This document shows, one piece after another, positions 1-10,240 of a stretch of 64,000 nt of DNA. Made by a program: the position numbers and the translations under genes. Under the pieces are notes generated by a model that searched no databases, was not told where the DNA came from, and saw nothing but the letters and a program-made list of their open reading frames with translations. The stretch is from Leptospira andrefontaineae. Lineage in GTDB: Bacteria > Spirochaetota > Leptospiria > Leptospirales > Leptospiraceae. The DNA is taken from assembly GCF_004770105.1 (NCBI RefSeq), contig NZ_RQEY01000005.1:248001-312000 (forward strand), given 5' to 3'. The stretch's first letter is position 1; each line of letters begins with the position of its first letter.

Positions 1-1
1 C

Positions 2-76
<75 letters not shown>

Positions 77-87
77 TTATTCCTAGG

Positions 88-107
88 AAATACCTTAAAA
101 GGTATTT
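88..107. repeat. short perfect inverted repeat between tRNA-Met and the next gene
   Basis: AAATACCTT-AA-AAGGTATTT forms a 9-bp perfect stem. A second, overlapping pairing is possible between GGTATTT at about 101-107 and AAATACC at about 125-131, across a T-run. It lies between the 5' end of the tRNA gene and the 3' end of the upstream minus-strand gene. It could therefore end that transcript or sit in the tRNA promoter region. No function can be assigned. Confidence 0.4.
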
Positions 108-198
108 ACCGGTCATTTTTTTTGAAATACCGGCCTTGTCAAAGATTTCTCTCCGGGTGATTCGAAACCTTTCCTAGGCAAAACTGGCCTTATATTCT

Positions 199-1446
199 TT
201 AATCAGACCTTTGCCCGATTAGAACGTTCCAGCTTTCGGGCGTTTTTCCGTTCCCTTTTTGTTCCGGATTTGGTAAATTTTTTCTTTCTAAGAGAAGATT
301 TTCTAGACGAACCTGTAATGTTTTTCCTAAATTTTCCCACTCAGATCTTAGTTCTTCCGGAAAGGAAAGTTTAGAATGAGAATCTACCTGGGAGAGAAGA
401 TCTGGAATCAATTTTTCTTCTATCTCCTTCTTCCTGAGTTGGAAATGTTCTGATAGGTCTTTCTGAGAATGTGAATATTCTTGTTCCAATCTTTTAAGAA
501 GGAATCTGTCCGATCGTCCTGAATATTTATCCAATAAATGGATGACCTTTTCTTCAAAGATCGCTTCCATTCCGAGTTCTGTTTTTGGATGAAATTCTTT
601 TTCAGTCCATTCTTTCAATTTGTTTAAAGCGTCTTTATATTGCGGTCTCTCTTCTATCCAACGAGAAACTAACTCTTCGTATGCTTCTGCAAGGATAGAA
701 GAGAGTATTAGAAGTTGTAGTCCGAATGAAAAATAGATCTTAGGTTTAAAAACAAATCTATTCTCGGATTCGATTTTTCCAAGCGCAGATAAAACGGAGA
801 AGTATTTGGAATCTGCTCTTTTATATACGAACTTTTGGATCGCTTCTTCTAAGTCTGAAGAAGATTCAGAGACTAATTCGTATTCGCCTATCTCCCTGAT
901 ATCTGTCAAAGATCCTACAAAAAACGCTTTGGCTAAAGAGAAGGAGGAAGAATATCTTTTTCCATTCTCTTTTTTCCCCCATAATTTCCTTTCTAATAAT
1001 AGAGAATTTGAATGTTTCTCTTCTTCTTTCCAAACGATCTTAGGAATTGAATGGAGTTCTGTTTCTAAAATTTTACTTAAGTGTTCTTCGGATCTTTCTA
1101 TTTTTTCCAAAACATGAATATAAGAGTCTGTTAAGCTGTTTCCTTCGGAAGTCCAGAAGCAAAGTTTATTTCCGAATAATACCGGAGGGAGCATATAGGA
1201 GAAGGTAATTGAATTTGGGAACTCTACTTGGGTGAGAACAGGATAAGAGGGAAGGGTAGATAGTAGTTTAGAAGAAGGAACCCATTCTTCCAGCGGAACT
1301 AGATAGTATTCTTCGGCTCCATTTTCCTTTGCCCATGCCAACACGGATTGAAAATATTCTTTGGAGTTTGGAACTCCTACTTGGGCATCTCGCCTGTCTG
1401 AAAAAGAAAGTTCCGATGGACTAGGCCATTTGGCAAGGGTCTGCAT
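199..1446 (-). CDS. hypothetical protein, 415 aa
   Basis: I do not recognise this protein. I place the start at the ATG at 1446 because GGGAG lies just upstream of it; an in-frame ATG at 1458 overlaps that ribosome site. The product is charged and mostly soluble. One hydrophobic stretch (around YFSFGLQLLILSSILAEAYEE) lies in the middle, followed by a long Glu/Lys-rich, probably helical or coiled-coil C-terminal half. There is no signal peptide. Its reading frame is long and its codon use matches the neighbours, so it is very likely real. It stands alone, downstream of no obvious partner. Confidence 0.75.
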   Translation of the reverse strand: MQTLAKWPSPSELSFSDRRDAQVGVPNSKEYFQSVLAWAKENGAEEYYLVPLEEWVPSSKLLSTLPSYPVLTQVEFPNSITFSYMLPPVLFGNKLCFWTSEGNSLTDSYIHVLEKIERSEEHLSKILETELHSIPKIVWKEEEKHSNSLLLERKLWGKKENGKRYSSSFSLAKAFFVGSLTDIREIGEYELVSESSSDLEEAIQKFVYKRADSKYFSVLSALGKIESENRFVFKPKIYFSFGLQLLILSSILAEAYEELVSRWIEERPQYKDALNKLKEWTEKEFHPKTELGMEAIFEEKVIHLLDKYSGRSDRFLLKRLEQEYSHSQKDLSEHFQLRKKEIEEKLIPDLLSQVDSHSKLSFPEELRSEWENLGKTLQVRLENLLLERKNLPNPEQKGNGKTPESWNVLIGQRSD

Positions 1447-1573
1447 GGTTTCTCCCATGATTATATTTTGAGCGTAGTGTACCAAACTAGCGCAAGGCAA
1501 AGGACAGGTAGATCCAAAACCTTGGGTCTGAAAATTCTACCGAATCCATTCAATCGGAGTTTTTTACTGATTG

Positions 1574-1602
1574 CCTCAGGTTCAAGGATTTTTAGCCTGA
1601 GC
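1574..1602. promoter_or_regulatory. candidate enhancer-binding-protein site upstream of glnA
   Basis: The inverted repeat CCTCAGG...GCCTGAG (core CTCAGG/CCTGAG) is centred about 90 bp upstream of the sigma-54 promoter. This is a normal distance for an upstream activating sequence. It does not match the enteric NtrC consensus, so a role for an NtrC-like activator is only inference. Confidence 0.35.
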
Positions 1603-1674
1603 ATGGACTGCTTTTCTAGGGGCTCCTTCTTTTTTTACAAATAGGGAAGATACTTGCAAGATGGGTATTAGGAT

Positions 1675-1691
1675 TTGGCACATCTCTTGCA
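1675..1691 (+). promoter_or_regulatory. sigma-54 (RpoN) promoter of glnA
   Basis: TTGGCACATCTCTTGCA matches the sigma-54 consensus TGGCAC-N5-TTGC(A/T). The invariant GG (-24) and GC (-12) dinucleotides are exactly 10 bp apart. Transcription would start near 1702 and leave a leader of about 64 nt before the glnA ATG. Nitrogen-regulated glnA is a classic sigma-54 target, so site and context agree. Confidence 0.85.
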
Positions 1692-1765
1692 TAAACATAA
1701 GCAGGACACGCTTTTCGCGTGCGAATTAGAGACCCCTAGTACAAACATATAGGAGATAAGTATCA

Positions 1766-3187
<1,422 letters not shown>

Positions 3188-3208
3188 TCGTAAGAATTCA
3201 GTATGGAT

Positions 3209-3244
3209 TAAAAAACCCCGGATTGATTCCGGGGTTTTTTGTTT
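3209..3244 (+). terminator. Rho-independent terminator of glnA
   Basis: AAAAAACCCCGGA-ttga-TTCCGGGGTTTTTT is a strong GC stem with A and T tracts on both sides, about 20 bp after the glnA stop. It could work in both directions between the convergent genes. Confidence 0.92.
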
Positions 3245-3254
3245 TATAGGTTCG

Positions 3255-3333
3255 GTTCGCACGGAGGCCACCGAGTTCACGGAGATTTAACGAAGATAAG
3301 ATCCTTAGCGTCTTTGCGCCTTTGCGTGAACCC
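3255..3333. repeat. dispersed composite inverted repeat, copy 1a
   Basis: The left arm (GGTTCGCACGGAGGCCACCG) and right arm (CTTAGCGTCTTTGCGCCTTT, ending GCGTGAACC) are imperfect inverted copies separated by a short centre. It lies between the convergent ends of glnA and the 3441 gene. The same arms recur at about 8.0, 14.0, 18.0, 21.7, 60.9 and 62.7 kb. Confidence 0.8.
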
Positions 3334-3352
3334 AAAAAAAATCCTAAAACAA

Positions 3353-3428
3353 TTTTCACGCGAAGCCGCGAAGAAAAGAAGGTTCCGCTTATAAAGCGCT
3401 CTGTGTTCTCAGTGCCTCTGTGTGAAAC
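3353..3428. repeat. dispersed composite inverted repeat, copy 1b
   Basis: This second copy is in tandem with copy 1a. The left arm starts TTTTCACGCGAAGCCGCGAAG and the right arm is CTCTGTGTTCTCAGTGCCTC plus TGTGTGAAA. The centre holds a small hairpin, CGCTT-ATA-AAGCG. Confidence 0.8.
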
Positions 3429-3440
3429 TTTTTCGTTCTA

Positions 3441-4199
3441 TTAAGGGATCTGATCTAAATTAGGCTTATCTGCTTCGGGGTATTTGGCCAGATAAGCGCC
3501 AACCGTTTCTCTCTTTTTAGTAAGCCGCTCTCTATGATCTGAAATGATCTGTCCGAAATCCAACTTACCGGTGATGATCTCGTATCTTTCCGTTTCTATA
3601 GTTCCTAGATCCAGATCATAATCTATTTCAGAGGCCTGGTCTGCGTATTTTCTGGAAGCTTCCCAATAAGGAATAGCTTCTTTGTAGAATGAATCCGCCA
3701 CCTCGAAGGATTGTTTGAGCTCATGGGCAAAATCTAAATTATAAAAATATAAATGCCTTTTATCGAATTGGGAAGCGATCCTCATATAGGATCTCATGAT
3801 CTGAAGATTCATGTGCATGAAGATTAGAAGTCTGTATTTATGATATTCTTCTTCATTCGTTACTCTGCAGAGTGCATTCCTCGGATGTCTAAATCTTTTT
3901 TGTAAGCCGGCTTTTAAGAAGAATATATTCCTTCTGAGTTCATTTTCTTTATAATGAAGTTTGAGCCCATACATCTCGTAATAGTCTTCTAAAAACTTTG
4001 GTTCCCATTTATGGAGTTTATAGGGAACCCAGTCGGAAAACTTGGTATATACACCATTCTTCTCGTATTCGTAATTATAGTCCAGGTCAGGTTCCGTGCT
4101 GATTGAGACCGGGATTGGATTCAATTTTTGTAATGTAGGGGAGAATAGCAGAAAAACTAGGATCCAGACCCGCGTTATGTGTCTTATTCTTCTCTGCAT
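3441..4199 (-). CDS. exported helix-rich hypothetical protein, 252 aa
   Basis: I do not recognise the family. An N-terminal hydrophobic segment (VWILVFLLFSPTL, residues about 11-23) looks like a signal peptide or anchor without a lipobox. The rest is rich in aromatic and charged residues and reads as long helices (for example YKENELRRNIFFLKAGL and the region around residue 165-185). The size and helical character recall spirochaetal flagellar-sheath accessory proteins, but I cannot show homology. It is divergent from the porin gene at 4438, with two palindromes in the shared upstream region. Its end faces glnA across the repeat pair. Confidence 0.7.
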   Translation of the reverse strand: MQRRIRHITRVWILVFLLFSPTLQKLNPIPVSISTEPDLDYNYEYEKNGVYTKFSDWVPYKLHKWEPKFLEDYYEMYGLKLHYKENELRRNIFFLKAGLQKRFRHPRNALCRVTNEEEYHKYRLLIFMHMNLQIMRSYMRIASQFDKRHLYFYNLDFAHELKQSFEVADSFYKEAIPYWEASRKYADQASEIDYDLDLGTIETERYEIITGKLDFGQIISDHRERLTKKRETVGAYLAKYPEADKPNLDQIP

Positions 4200-4279
4200 T
4201 CTATTTTATCCTATCGGTCTTTCTCGCCAATCCTGGAAGGGAAAAGAAGTTTCGAAAAATTCTACTTTAGCAGAGGTAG

Positions 4280-4292
4280 TGACAATTTGTCA
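4280..4292. promoter_or_regulatory. perfect palindrome in a divergent promoter region
   Basis: TGACAA-T-TTGTCA is a perfect 13-bp palindrome. It lies 81 bp upstream of the 3441-4199 gene start and about 145 bp upstream of the porin start. It is a candidate operator for an unknown dimeric regulator. Confidence 0.4.
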
Positions 4293-4404
4293 TTATATCT
4301 GAGTAGTTTCGAGTTTAAAAAAGCGACTGTGGGTCAAAAAAACTAGGAAAATATCAAATAAATTGTTTACAAAATCTGCTAAACTCCGATTTATATCCGC
4401 TATA

Positions 4405-4420
4405 TTGGATTTTAATCCAA
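4405..4420. promoter_or_regulatory. inverted repeat just upstream of the porin gene
   Basis: TTGGAT-TTTA-ATCCAA is a 6-bp perfect inverted repeat ending 17 bp before the porin ATG, directly upstream of its AAGGGA ribosome site. In the mRNA it would be a short hairpin next to the start; in DNA it would suit an operator. Confidence 0.35.
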
Positions 4421-4437
4421 AATAAGGGACTCCCCAT

Positions 4438-6366
4438 ATGTTAAAAAATACACCTGCAAACCGACAGAGTCGGAACAAAAAATATTCACTTTTGCCGGTT
4501 AGACTACTTTTGTCTTTCGGACTTTTAGGATTAGGAACTCTTTGGGCCCAAGGGGTAGAACCTCCAAAACAAGAAACGGTTACTCAGGCTGACACAACTC
4601 CTGCGAAACCTACTGCTACCGAAGAAAAAACTTCTGCTCCTTCTACCCAAACTCCTGCTGCAACTGCGACTCCAACTGCGGAAACTAAGGATAAAGACAA
4701 GGAAAAAGATAAAGCTCCTGCGGTTCCTTACAAAAGTCCCTGGAAAGGTAAGTTAGACGGGGAATTACTTGGGACTTTACTCTTAACTCCTGAGCACCAG
4801 GATTCGGTCAAAAAAAGTTCCAATCTTTGGCTCACCGATAACCTTCGTTTCGGTTTACAGATCCGTCCTAGATTCGAAAATTTTAATAATCAAGATTTTG
4901 ATAAATCCACAAATGATTCCAAAAACTACGTTACGCAAAATAGCCAGTTTTGGACTCTTTTGGATATCAATGAATCCTTCGCAGTAAAATTGACCATCCA
5001 AGACACTCGTCTTTACGGACAATATAAAGACCCGAGTGGAACTGGATACGGTCCAACTTCTTTCACAAATTCTATTGGGACTGCATATGCCCCGGGTAGC
5101 CAGGTCCCAGTAAAAAATAATACGGATATCCGAGAAGCTTATGTGATCTGGAAGGATTTTCTTCCTTATACAAAATTGTATTTAGGTCGTCAGGTTTTCT
5201 CTTATGGAGATTCCAGGATCATCGGTGCTCGTAACGATAGCCAGATCGGTAACTCTTTTGATGGGGTTAGAGTCGCATTCGATACTAAGACTTGGTCCAC
5301 TCATGCAGGTTACACTGTTCTTGCAGAAGAGAGTAATGGTCCGAACGGATTTGTAACTGCAAACAGTCAGAAAGTTGGCGGAGCAAAAGCTCTTAACGAT
5401 ACTTATCTTGCTTTCTTGTACAATACTTGGAAACCTTCTGAGGAATTGGTAGTCGATCTATATGAGATAGGTGTTATCAAAAAATATAATACTACTACGG
5501 CTACCGGCCCTCTTGTGGATCCGAATGAAAGAACAAACGGTAGAGACAATCTATTCACTACAGGTATTCGTTTGAGTAATAGGACAGCTTCCGGTAGAAG
5601 TCTTCCTGCAGGTAAATCCTGGGACTGGGGTTTAGAATATGCAGCTCAAACCGGAAGTACCGGCCAAACAATAGACGCCTCTTGGGATACTTTGAATACA
5701 ACCATAGGATCCGGAACGAACAAACATGCCGCTTATAAGGAAACCGTTCAGCATGACGCTTCCTTCTTCTTGGCTCAAACAGGTTATACTTATAAAGGTT
5801 TCCGTGTGGGAGTTCAATTCGCAAGAGCCTCCGGTGACCCTAACCGTGCTGATGGAAAATCTGCAACTTGGGATCCTTTATTTGCTACAAGATCCGGTGG
5901 ATTCCCATATTTCGATTCGGGGAACGGTATCGCAAACGCTGCATTCTGGGCGAACGTAAGAACTTCTTCCGTTCATATCCAATACTATGATGATACCTGG
6001 GGAAGATTCATTTTCGCAGTTTATGATATTCGTAAGGATAAAGTCCAAGATGCTTGGTATGACGGTAATCGAAACGCGGTCAGTGGTAGCACCGGATACG
6101 ATGCAAATGGAGACTTCCTCGCGAACAAGACTGTTACTGGAAGTACCGAAAACTATGCCAATAATCCTTTCCTGAAAAATTGGCAACCTGGACATAGACT
6201 TTTGCTGGAATATGACCTGATTTATATCAAGAAGATTAACGATTACTTCTCGATCTGGGCAGGAGCCACTGTTCTTTATGCGGGAGATGCGATCAAAAAC
6301 CAAAAACAATTCAATCTAGATAGAAATAGTACTTATTTCTCACTCACTCTTCAGTTCGCCATCTGA
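4438..6366 (+). CDS. outer-membrane porin, alginate-export (AlgE-like) family
   Basis: This is a predicted outer-membrane beta-barrel of 642 aa. Residues about 20-38 form a signal peptide ending at LWAQ. Residues about 40-95 are a Pro/Thr/Ala/Lys-rich periplasmic linker. The remainder alternates amphipathic strands with Gly/Asn-rich loops and ends in a barrel-closing strand (YFSLTLQFAI). The segments RFGLQIRPRFE, AYVIWKDFLPYTKLYLGRQ and GNSFDGVRVAFDTKTWS are typical of the alginate_exp/AlgE-like channel family. Known members export alginate or take up small molecules; the substrate here is unknown. It appears monocistronic, with palindromes upstream and a terminator downstream. Confidence 0.8.
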   Translation: MLKNTPANRQSRNKKYSLLPVRLLLSFGLLGLGTLWAQGVEPPKQETVTQADTTPAKPTATEEKTSAPSTQTPAATATPTAETKDKDKEKDKAPAVPYKSPWKGKLDGELLGTLLLTPEHQDSVKKSSNLWLTDNLRFGLQIRPRFENFNNQDFDKSTNDSKNYVTQNSQFWTLLDINESFAVKLTIQDTRLYGQYKDPSGTGYGPTSFTNSIGTAYAPGSQVPVKNNTDIREAYVIWKDFLPYTKLYLGRQVFSYGDSRIIGARNDSQIGNSFDGVRVAFDTKTWSTHAGYTVLAEESNGPNGFVTANSQKVGGAKALNDTYLAFLYNTWKPSEELVVDLYEIGVIKKYNTTTATGPLVDPNERTNGRDNLFTTGIRLSNRTASGRSLPAGKSWDWGLEYAAQTGSTGQTIDASWDTLNTTIGSGTNKHAAYKETVQHDASFFLAQTGYTYKGFRVGVQFARASGDPNRADGKSATWDPLFATRSGGFPYFDSGNGIANAAFWANVRTSSVHIQYYDDTWGRFIFAVYDIRKDKVQDAWYDGNRNAVSGSTGYDANGDFLANKTVTGSTENYANNPFLKNWQPGHRLLLEYDLIYIKKINDYFSIWAGATVLYAGDAIKNQKQFNLDRNSTYFSLTLQFAI

Positions 6367-6384
6367 GGTAGTCATTCCTCTCAT

Positions 6385-6419
6385 GCCCGGTCTTTTTTTA
6401 GAAAAGGATCGGGCTTTTT
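6385..6419 (+). terminator. Rho-independent terminator of the porin gene
   Basis: GCCCGGTC and GATCGGGC pair (one G-U) around a T/A-rich loop, followed by TTTTT, 18 bp after the porin stop. Confidence 0.85.
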
Positions 6420-6596
6420 CCGTCCTTTCTACCTTTCTGCTTCGTCCAAACAAGTACGGATCAAATCCAGGGGTATCCTTCCAGGAATTCAGGATTGACC
6501 ATACTTTTAGAAATCGCAACTTGGTTTCGAGGTTATGGGGCCGATAATGAATCTTAGGAGAAAGACAAATCCTGTTTAGGTCTAATCGTCCATCTC

Positions 6597-8003
6597 ATGA
6601 AGAAAATTCGGATCCTTCTCTCCTCAACGTTTGGCCTAAGAGCCGGACTTCTAATATTCTTCTTTTTCCTAACTAGCTCCTTACATGCCCAGTCCCAGGT
6701 AGTTTCCGAATCCTGGATGTCCTCTCTCAACAAATGGTTGGAGACAGGAATTTCAGGTTCAGAGTTTGGATTCCATTCCGCGATCTTTCTGATCCTGGGA
6801 GGACTTTGCGCAAGTCTTCTTCCTTGTGTATACCCTTTGTATCCGATCACTGTAGGGATCATACAAGCAAGGGGAGAAACTGCCACGAACAAAATGTTCC
6901 ACCCGTTGGTGTATTATGCCGGCTTGGCATCTATGTATTTTTGTTTCGGGCTCGTGGCAGGAGTTTCCGGTGGAGCATTTAATACTGTTCTAAGATTTCC
7001 GGGAACCAATCTATTCTTAGCCGTAATTATTTTCTTACTAGGACTTGCTTCATTAGGAATTTTGCATTTACCAATTTTCCCCGTGAAAGAGTGGAAAGGT
7101 TGCCAAGGCTGGAAGGGAACTTTCCTTTTGGGAATGGGAGCAGGTTTTCTTTCCTCTCCTTGTGTTGGTCCGATTGTAGTTGCAATTCTCATTCAAGTGA
7201 CTGCAGGAGTCCAAAGTATAACTGTTTATTCTTTAGCGGTTTCCGCATTCAAGATGGCATTATTCGGTCTCGGTTTAGGATTGCCTTTTTTATTTTTAGG
7301 TGTATTCGGTCTTTCTCTTCCTCGCGGGGGTAGATGGACCAGATGGATACAGATCGTTTTAGGATTTGTGGTCTTCTACTTTGCTTGGTCTTATTATAAT
7401 AAAGCGATGCAATTATGGTCTGTTCCATTTGATTTAAGCCTCGGGATCTTGGCTGCCGCTCTTGGTGTTTTGGCTACGGCATATTTTTACCAGCCAGCAT
7501 CTATTCTTCGCACAGAAAGGATGAAGAAGGCATTACTTCTTACAGGACTGATTTGTTCTAGTGCGATCCTCATTCGACTTGCCGGTTGGGGAACCGTTCC
7601 AGGCGGGATCAAGAAGGATGTGGTAGAAGAACATGGAAATCTAGAGTGGCATAGAATTTCCGATACGGCATTCGAGACTGCTCGCACGGAAGACCGGTTG
7701 GTGTTTGCAGATTTTTATGCAGATTGGTGTTCTAATTGTAAAGCTTTCGAAGAGTTAACTATATCCGATCCGAATTTGAACCAGGCACTCGGCAAAACGA
7801 TCCTTCTGAAAATCAGGGACGATGATAAGGATTTTTTAATATATGAGAATGATCCTAGATTTCCTGAATTAAAAATTGGTCTTCCTTTCTTTGTGATCTT
7901 CTCTCCAGATGGGAAGGTTCTTTTTAAAACTACGAATTATTTGAATACTGCAGATATGATCAGAACGATCAAAGGCGAGAAGTTCCACGCCTCAGGTGAG
8001 TAG
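6597..8003 (+). CDS. dsbD: DsbD-type thiol:disulfide interchange protein
   Basis: Moves reducing power from cytoplasmic thioredoxin across the inner membrane to periplasmic proteins. After a signal-like N-terminus (LTSSLHAQ), the CcdA-like membrane part carries the two redox cysteines in LLPCVYP (near residue 77) and SSPCVGP (near residue 188) among eight or so hydrophobic segments. The C-terminal thioredoxin domain has the CxxC in DWCSNCKAF (near residue 377). The 468-aa length is shorter than E. coli DsbD because the N-terminal immunoglobulin-like domain is missing. There is no good ribosome site right before the ATG; AGGAG lies about 40 nt upstream. Confidence 0.9.
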   Translation: MKKIRILLSSTFGLRAGLLIFFFFLTSSLHAQSQVVSESWMSSLNKWLETGISGSEFGFHSAIFLILGGLCASLLPCVYPLYPITVGIIQARGETATNKMFHPLVYYAGLASMYFCFGLVAGVSGGAFNTVLRFPGTNLFLAVIIFLLGLASLGILHLPIFPVKEWKGCQGWKGTFLLGMGAGFLSSPCVGPIVVAILIQVTAGVQSITVYSLAVSAFKMALFGLGLGLPFLFLGVFGLSLPRGGRWTRWIQIVLGFVVFYFAWSYYNKAMQLWSVPFDLSLGILAAALGVLATAYFYQPASILRTERMKKALLLTGLICSSAILIRLAGWGTVPGGIKKDVVEEHGNLEWHRISDTAFETARTEDRLVFADFYADWCSNCKAFEELTISDPNLNQALGKTILLKIRDDDKDFLIYENDPRFPELKIGLPFFVIFSPDGKVLFKTTNYLNTADMIRTIKGEKFHASGE

Positions 8004-8008
8004 TGTAG

Positions 8009-8117
8009 TCTCGCACAGAGCTCACGGAGAACACAGAGAGTTTGTGAGTAGCAATGTAGGAATTCCCACATGCTTCTTAATTCATCCTCTGTGACCTCGG
8101 TGTCCTCCGTGCGAAAC
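8009..8117. repeat. dispersed composite inverted repeat, copy 2
   Basis: The left arm TCTCGCACAGAGCTCACGG and the right arm (ending TCCTCCGTGCGAAAC) pair over about 30 positions with roughly three quarters matching. The centre contains the near-palindrome ATGTAGGAATTCCCACAT at 8054-8071. It lies between the convergent ends of dsbD and lgt. Confidence 0.8.
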
Positions 8118-8130
8118 TCTTTTGAGGTAA

Positions 8131-9093
8131 TTAAGCTGGGACCGGTTCCTTTTCCCAGAGTTTCCATTTCACTAAGAAATATAGACCGACTAGTATGATC
8201 GCGATCGATACGTACTGTGATTGGGAAAATCCATGCCAGTAATATCCGTTTAAGAAGGTAGTCGTTTCTCCATTTGCTCCTGGAATATTGGATTGCACAG
8301 GTGGATCGAAGAAAGGGATCACTGCCTTATTCACTCTTAAGAATTCTATCGCTAATCTTGCAAGCCCATGAAGGATTAAATACTGTGCGCCTAAACTGAA
8401 CTTTTTGAAGTTTTGGAATCTTGCCCATTTTTGAAAGTAAATGAAGAATAGGAAAGATACAACTGATTCCATAACTGGAGTATTCCAAACGGGAACACCA
8501 CTTGGAACCGCACTTGTCGGCCAGTAGGTGAATGTTAAAAGAGGAATGTCTGTGTGAGTTGCAAATCCGTAACAGCCGTCCCCAGAAACAAAACATCCTA
8601 ATCTACCAATCGCATAACCTAATGCCATACTCGGAATTGTAGCGTCCAAGTATGCTTTTACATCCAATTTGTTTTGGATCATATATAGGCTGATGAATAA
8701 GATCCCGAAAAGGAATCCTCCGTAAAAGACCAAACCGCTTCCTGAAAATAAACTGGACCAAAGCCCAGGACGACCAGGGAAACCATCAAAGTGGGTGAGT
8801 GGGTAGAGATACTTTCCATCAAAGCCAGGGGTATCTACGAATACTTGGTCCCAGATCTCGAAGATAAAAAATATCTTAGCACCTACGAATGTTCCAAAAA
8901 CTCCTAAGATCAAAAGCCAATCTGCATGAGCCGGCTCCAGATGTTTTCTTTCTAATTCCTTAGGTAAAAAATAAGAAGCCGCCAGAAAGGCGATCACTAC
9001 TAAAATACTGAATGTGGAAATTCCTTCCCAGCCGCTGCTGATGTATTTCTGGACGAAAGGTACTAGTCCGGGAATATCTATGACTTTATACAT
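8131..9093 (-). CDS. lgt: prolipoprotein diacylglyceryl transferase
   Basis: Transfers diacylglycerol from phosphatidylglycerol to the lipobox cysteine of prolipoproteins, the first step of lipoprotein maturation in the inner membrane. The 320-aa multi-spanning protein has the Lgt signature [14 protein letters not shown] around residues 165-180, preceded by [14 protein letters not shown]. Several lipoproteins in this window are potential substrates. It lies 71 bp downstream of the M23 peptidase gene on the same strand and may be co-transcribed with it. Its 3' end faces dsbD across a repeat. Confidence 0.93.
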   Translation of the reverse strand: MYKVIDIPGLVPFVQKYISSGWEGISTFSILVVIAFLAASYFLPKELERKHLEPAHADWLLILGVFGTFVGAKIFFIFEIWDQVFVDTPGFDGKYLYPLTHFDGFPGRPGLWSSLFSGSGLVFYGGFLFGILFISLYMIQNKLDVKAYLDATIPSMALGYAIGRLGCFVSGDGCYGFATHTDIPLLTFTYWPTSAVPSGVPVWNTPVMESVVSFLFFIYFQKWARFQNFKKFSLGAQYLILHGLARLAIEFLRVNKAVIPFFDPPVQSNIPGANGETTTFLNGYYWHGFSQSQYVSIAIILVGLYFLVKWKLWEKEPVPA

Positions 9094-9164
9094 GTTTCCT
9101 TCTTTGGATCTTTTTTCCCTTATATTCGTTCCCCGAATCGGGAAAGTTTCGGAGAGATTAAAAA

Positions 9165-10181
9165 TTATTCCATATTCACGAATTCAGCCGGGTCCATAGG
9201 AGGATCATAGCCTATATGGACTTCATAATGCACGTGAGGTCCCGTGGCCTTTCCTGTGGAGCCTACATTTCCAATATGCTGGCCTCTTGTGACAATCTGT
9301 CCTTTTTCTACAAAGACCACGGAGCAGTGCCCATACACGGTATAAAATCCATTCAAGTGATTGATACGAATACTTTTTCCGAGTCCGCCTGCTGATTGTC
9401 CATTGTCTTCTATCACACCTGGAGCTGTAGCATATATTGGAATTCCTTCGCCGGCAGCAAAGTCTATACCCGAGTGGAATTCTCCCATCTCTACTAAACC
9501 GAATGGATCCACCCTTCCTCCAAAAGTAGAAGTCACAAATCCTACTCCAGGTTTTAAGGGACGACCTCTAGGCATCGCGTATAGAATGGATTCTCTTTCT
9601 TCCAAATAATCGAATGCGTTTTGGAAGGCATGTTTGATCTTGTATAATTCAATGTTTCTTTCTGCAAAACCTTCTACTGTATCAGAATATAAATCCATGT
9701 TAGTCGAAGATTCAGGAACATTCTTCTTCAGGCTAAATTCAGGTACATAATCGAAGGTGAGAATTCTTTTCCAAGGAACTTCTTCCCAAGCAACTAAGTT
9801 TAATTGTTCTGTTTTCTTTTCTAAACCGGAAATTTCTTTCTTCGCGTCTTTGAGAAGAGAGTTATAATAAAGAAATAGCCCGACATTATTGTCAGTCTCT
9901 CGGATCAACTCTCGATTTGGTACAAAGAAGAAGTTCATGTACACCACGAATGCACTTGCGAGTAGAAAAAGTAGGACTGAAAGTACTCCTAAGAACGCAG
10001 CCATGAAGACACTCAGCTCTACATTCAGCACAGCTTCGTGATCGTGAGGTACGAGCAGGAAAGAAATTTTGCGAGACCCTTTTTCTTTGATTTTTAGCCA
10101 GGAAGAACGGAAGCGAAGATACTTGATCTTCAGCCTTTCTGCGGCTCTGGGGCGGTCTTCGAACTTTGCCTCGTTGTTCAT
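9165..10181 (-). CDS. membrane-anchored M23 (LytM-type) metallopeptidase
   Basis: Predicted cell-wall peptidase or a regulator of one. A single membrane segment (about residues 57-85, [20 protein letters not shown]) anchors it. A coiled coil follows ([19 protein letters not shown]), and then the C-terminal M23 domain. The Zn-binding set is intact: HSGIDFAA (His and Asp) and HVHYEV, with the YGHCS catalytic-type His. This argues for an active peptidase rather than an EnvC/NlpD-like inactive activator. It is divergent from pcnB (59 bp between the starts). Confidence 0.88.
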   Translation of the reverse strand: MNNEAKFEDRPRAAERLKIKYLRFRSSWLKIKEKGSRKISFLLVPHDHEAVLNVELSVFMAAFLGVLSVLLFLLASAFVVYMNFFFVPNRELIRETDNNVGLFLYYNSLLKDAKKEISGLEKKTEQLNLVAWEEVPWKRILTFDYVPEFSLKKNVPESSTNMDLYSDTVEGFAERNIELYKIKHAFQNAFDYLEERESILYAMPRGRPLKPGVGFVTSTFGGRVDPFGLVEMGEFHSGIDFAAGEGIPIYATAPGVIEDNGQSAGGLGKSIRINHLNGFYTVYGHCSVVFVEKGQIVTRGQHIGNVGSTGKATGPHVHYEVHIGYDPPMDPAEFVNME

Positions 10182-10240
10182 AGATTTTTACTTGCAGGTA
10201 GGGGTCCGACGGGGATTATAGGACTTAACTATCCCATCAT

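Noticed and set aside
213..247. Terminator-like GCCCGA/TCGGGC hairpin with T-run on the plus strand
   Set aside because: It lies inside the 3' end of a minus-strand gene and no plus-strand transcript leads into it; probably chance.
3255..3428. Possible CRISPR array in the repeat clusters
   Set aside because: The units are inverted, unequal and without regular spacers; no cas genes are nearby.
7937..8167. 76-aa minus-strand frame between dsbD and lgt
   Set aside because: It is mainly a translation of the dispersed repeat (TEDTEVTED, LCVLRELCA), overlaps dsbD and lgt, and has no ribosome site.
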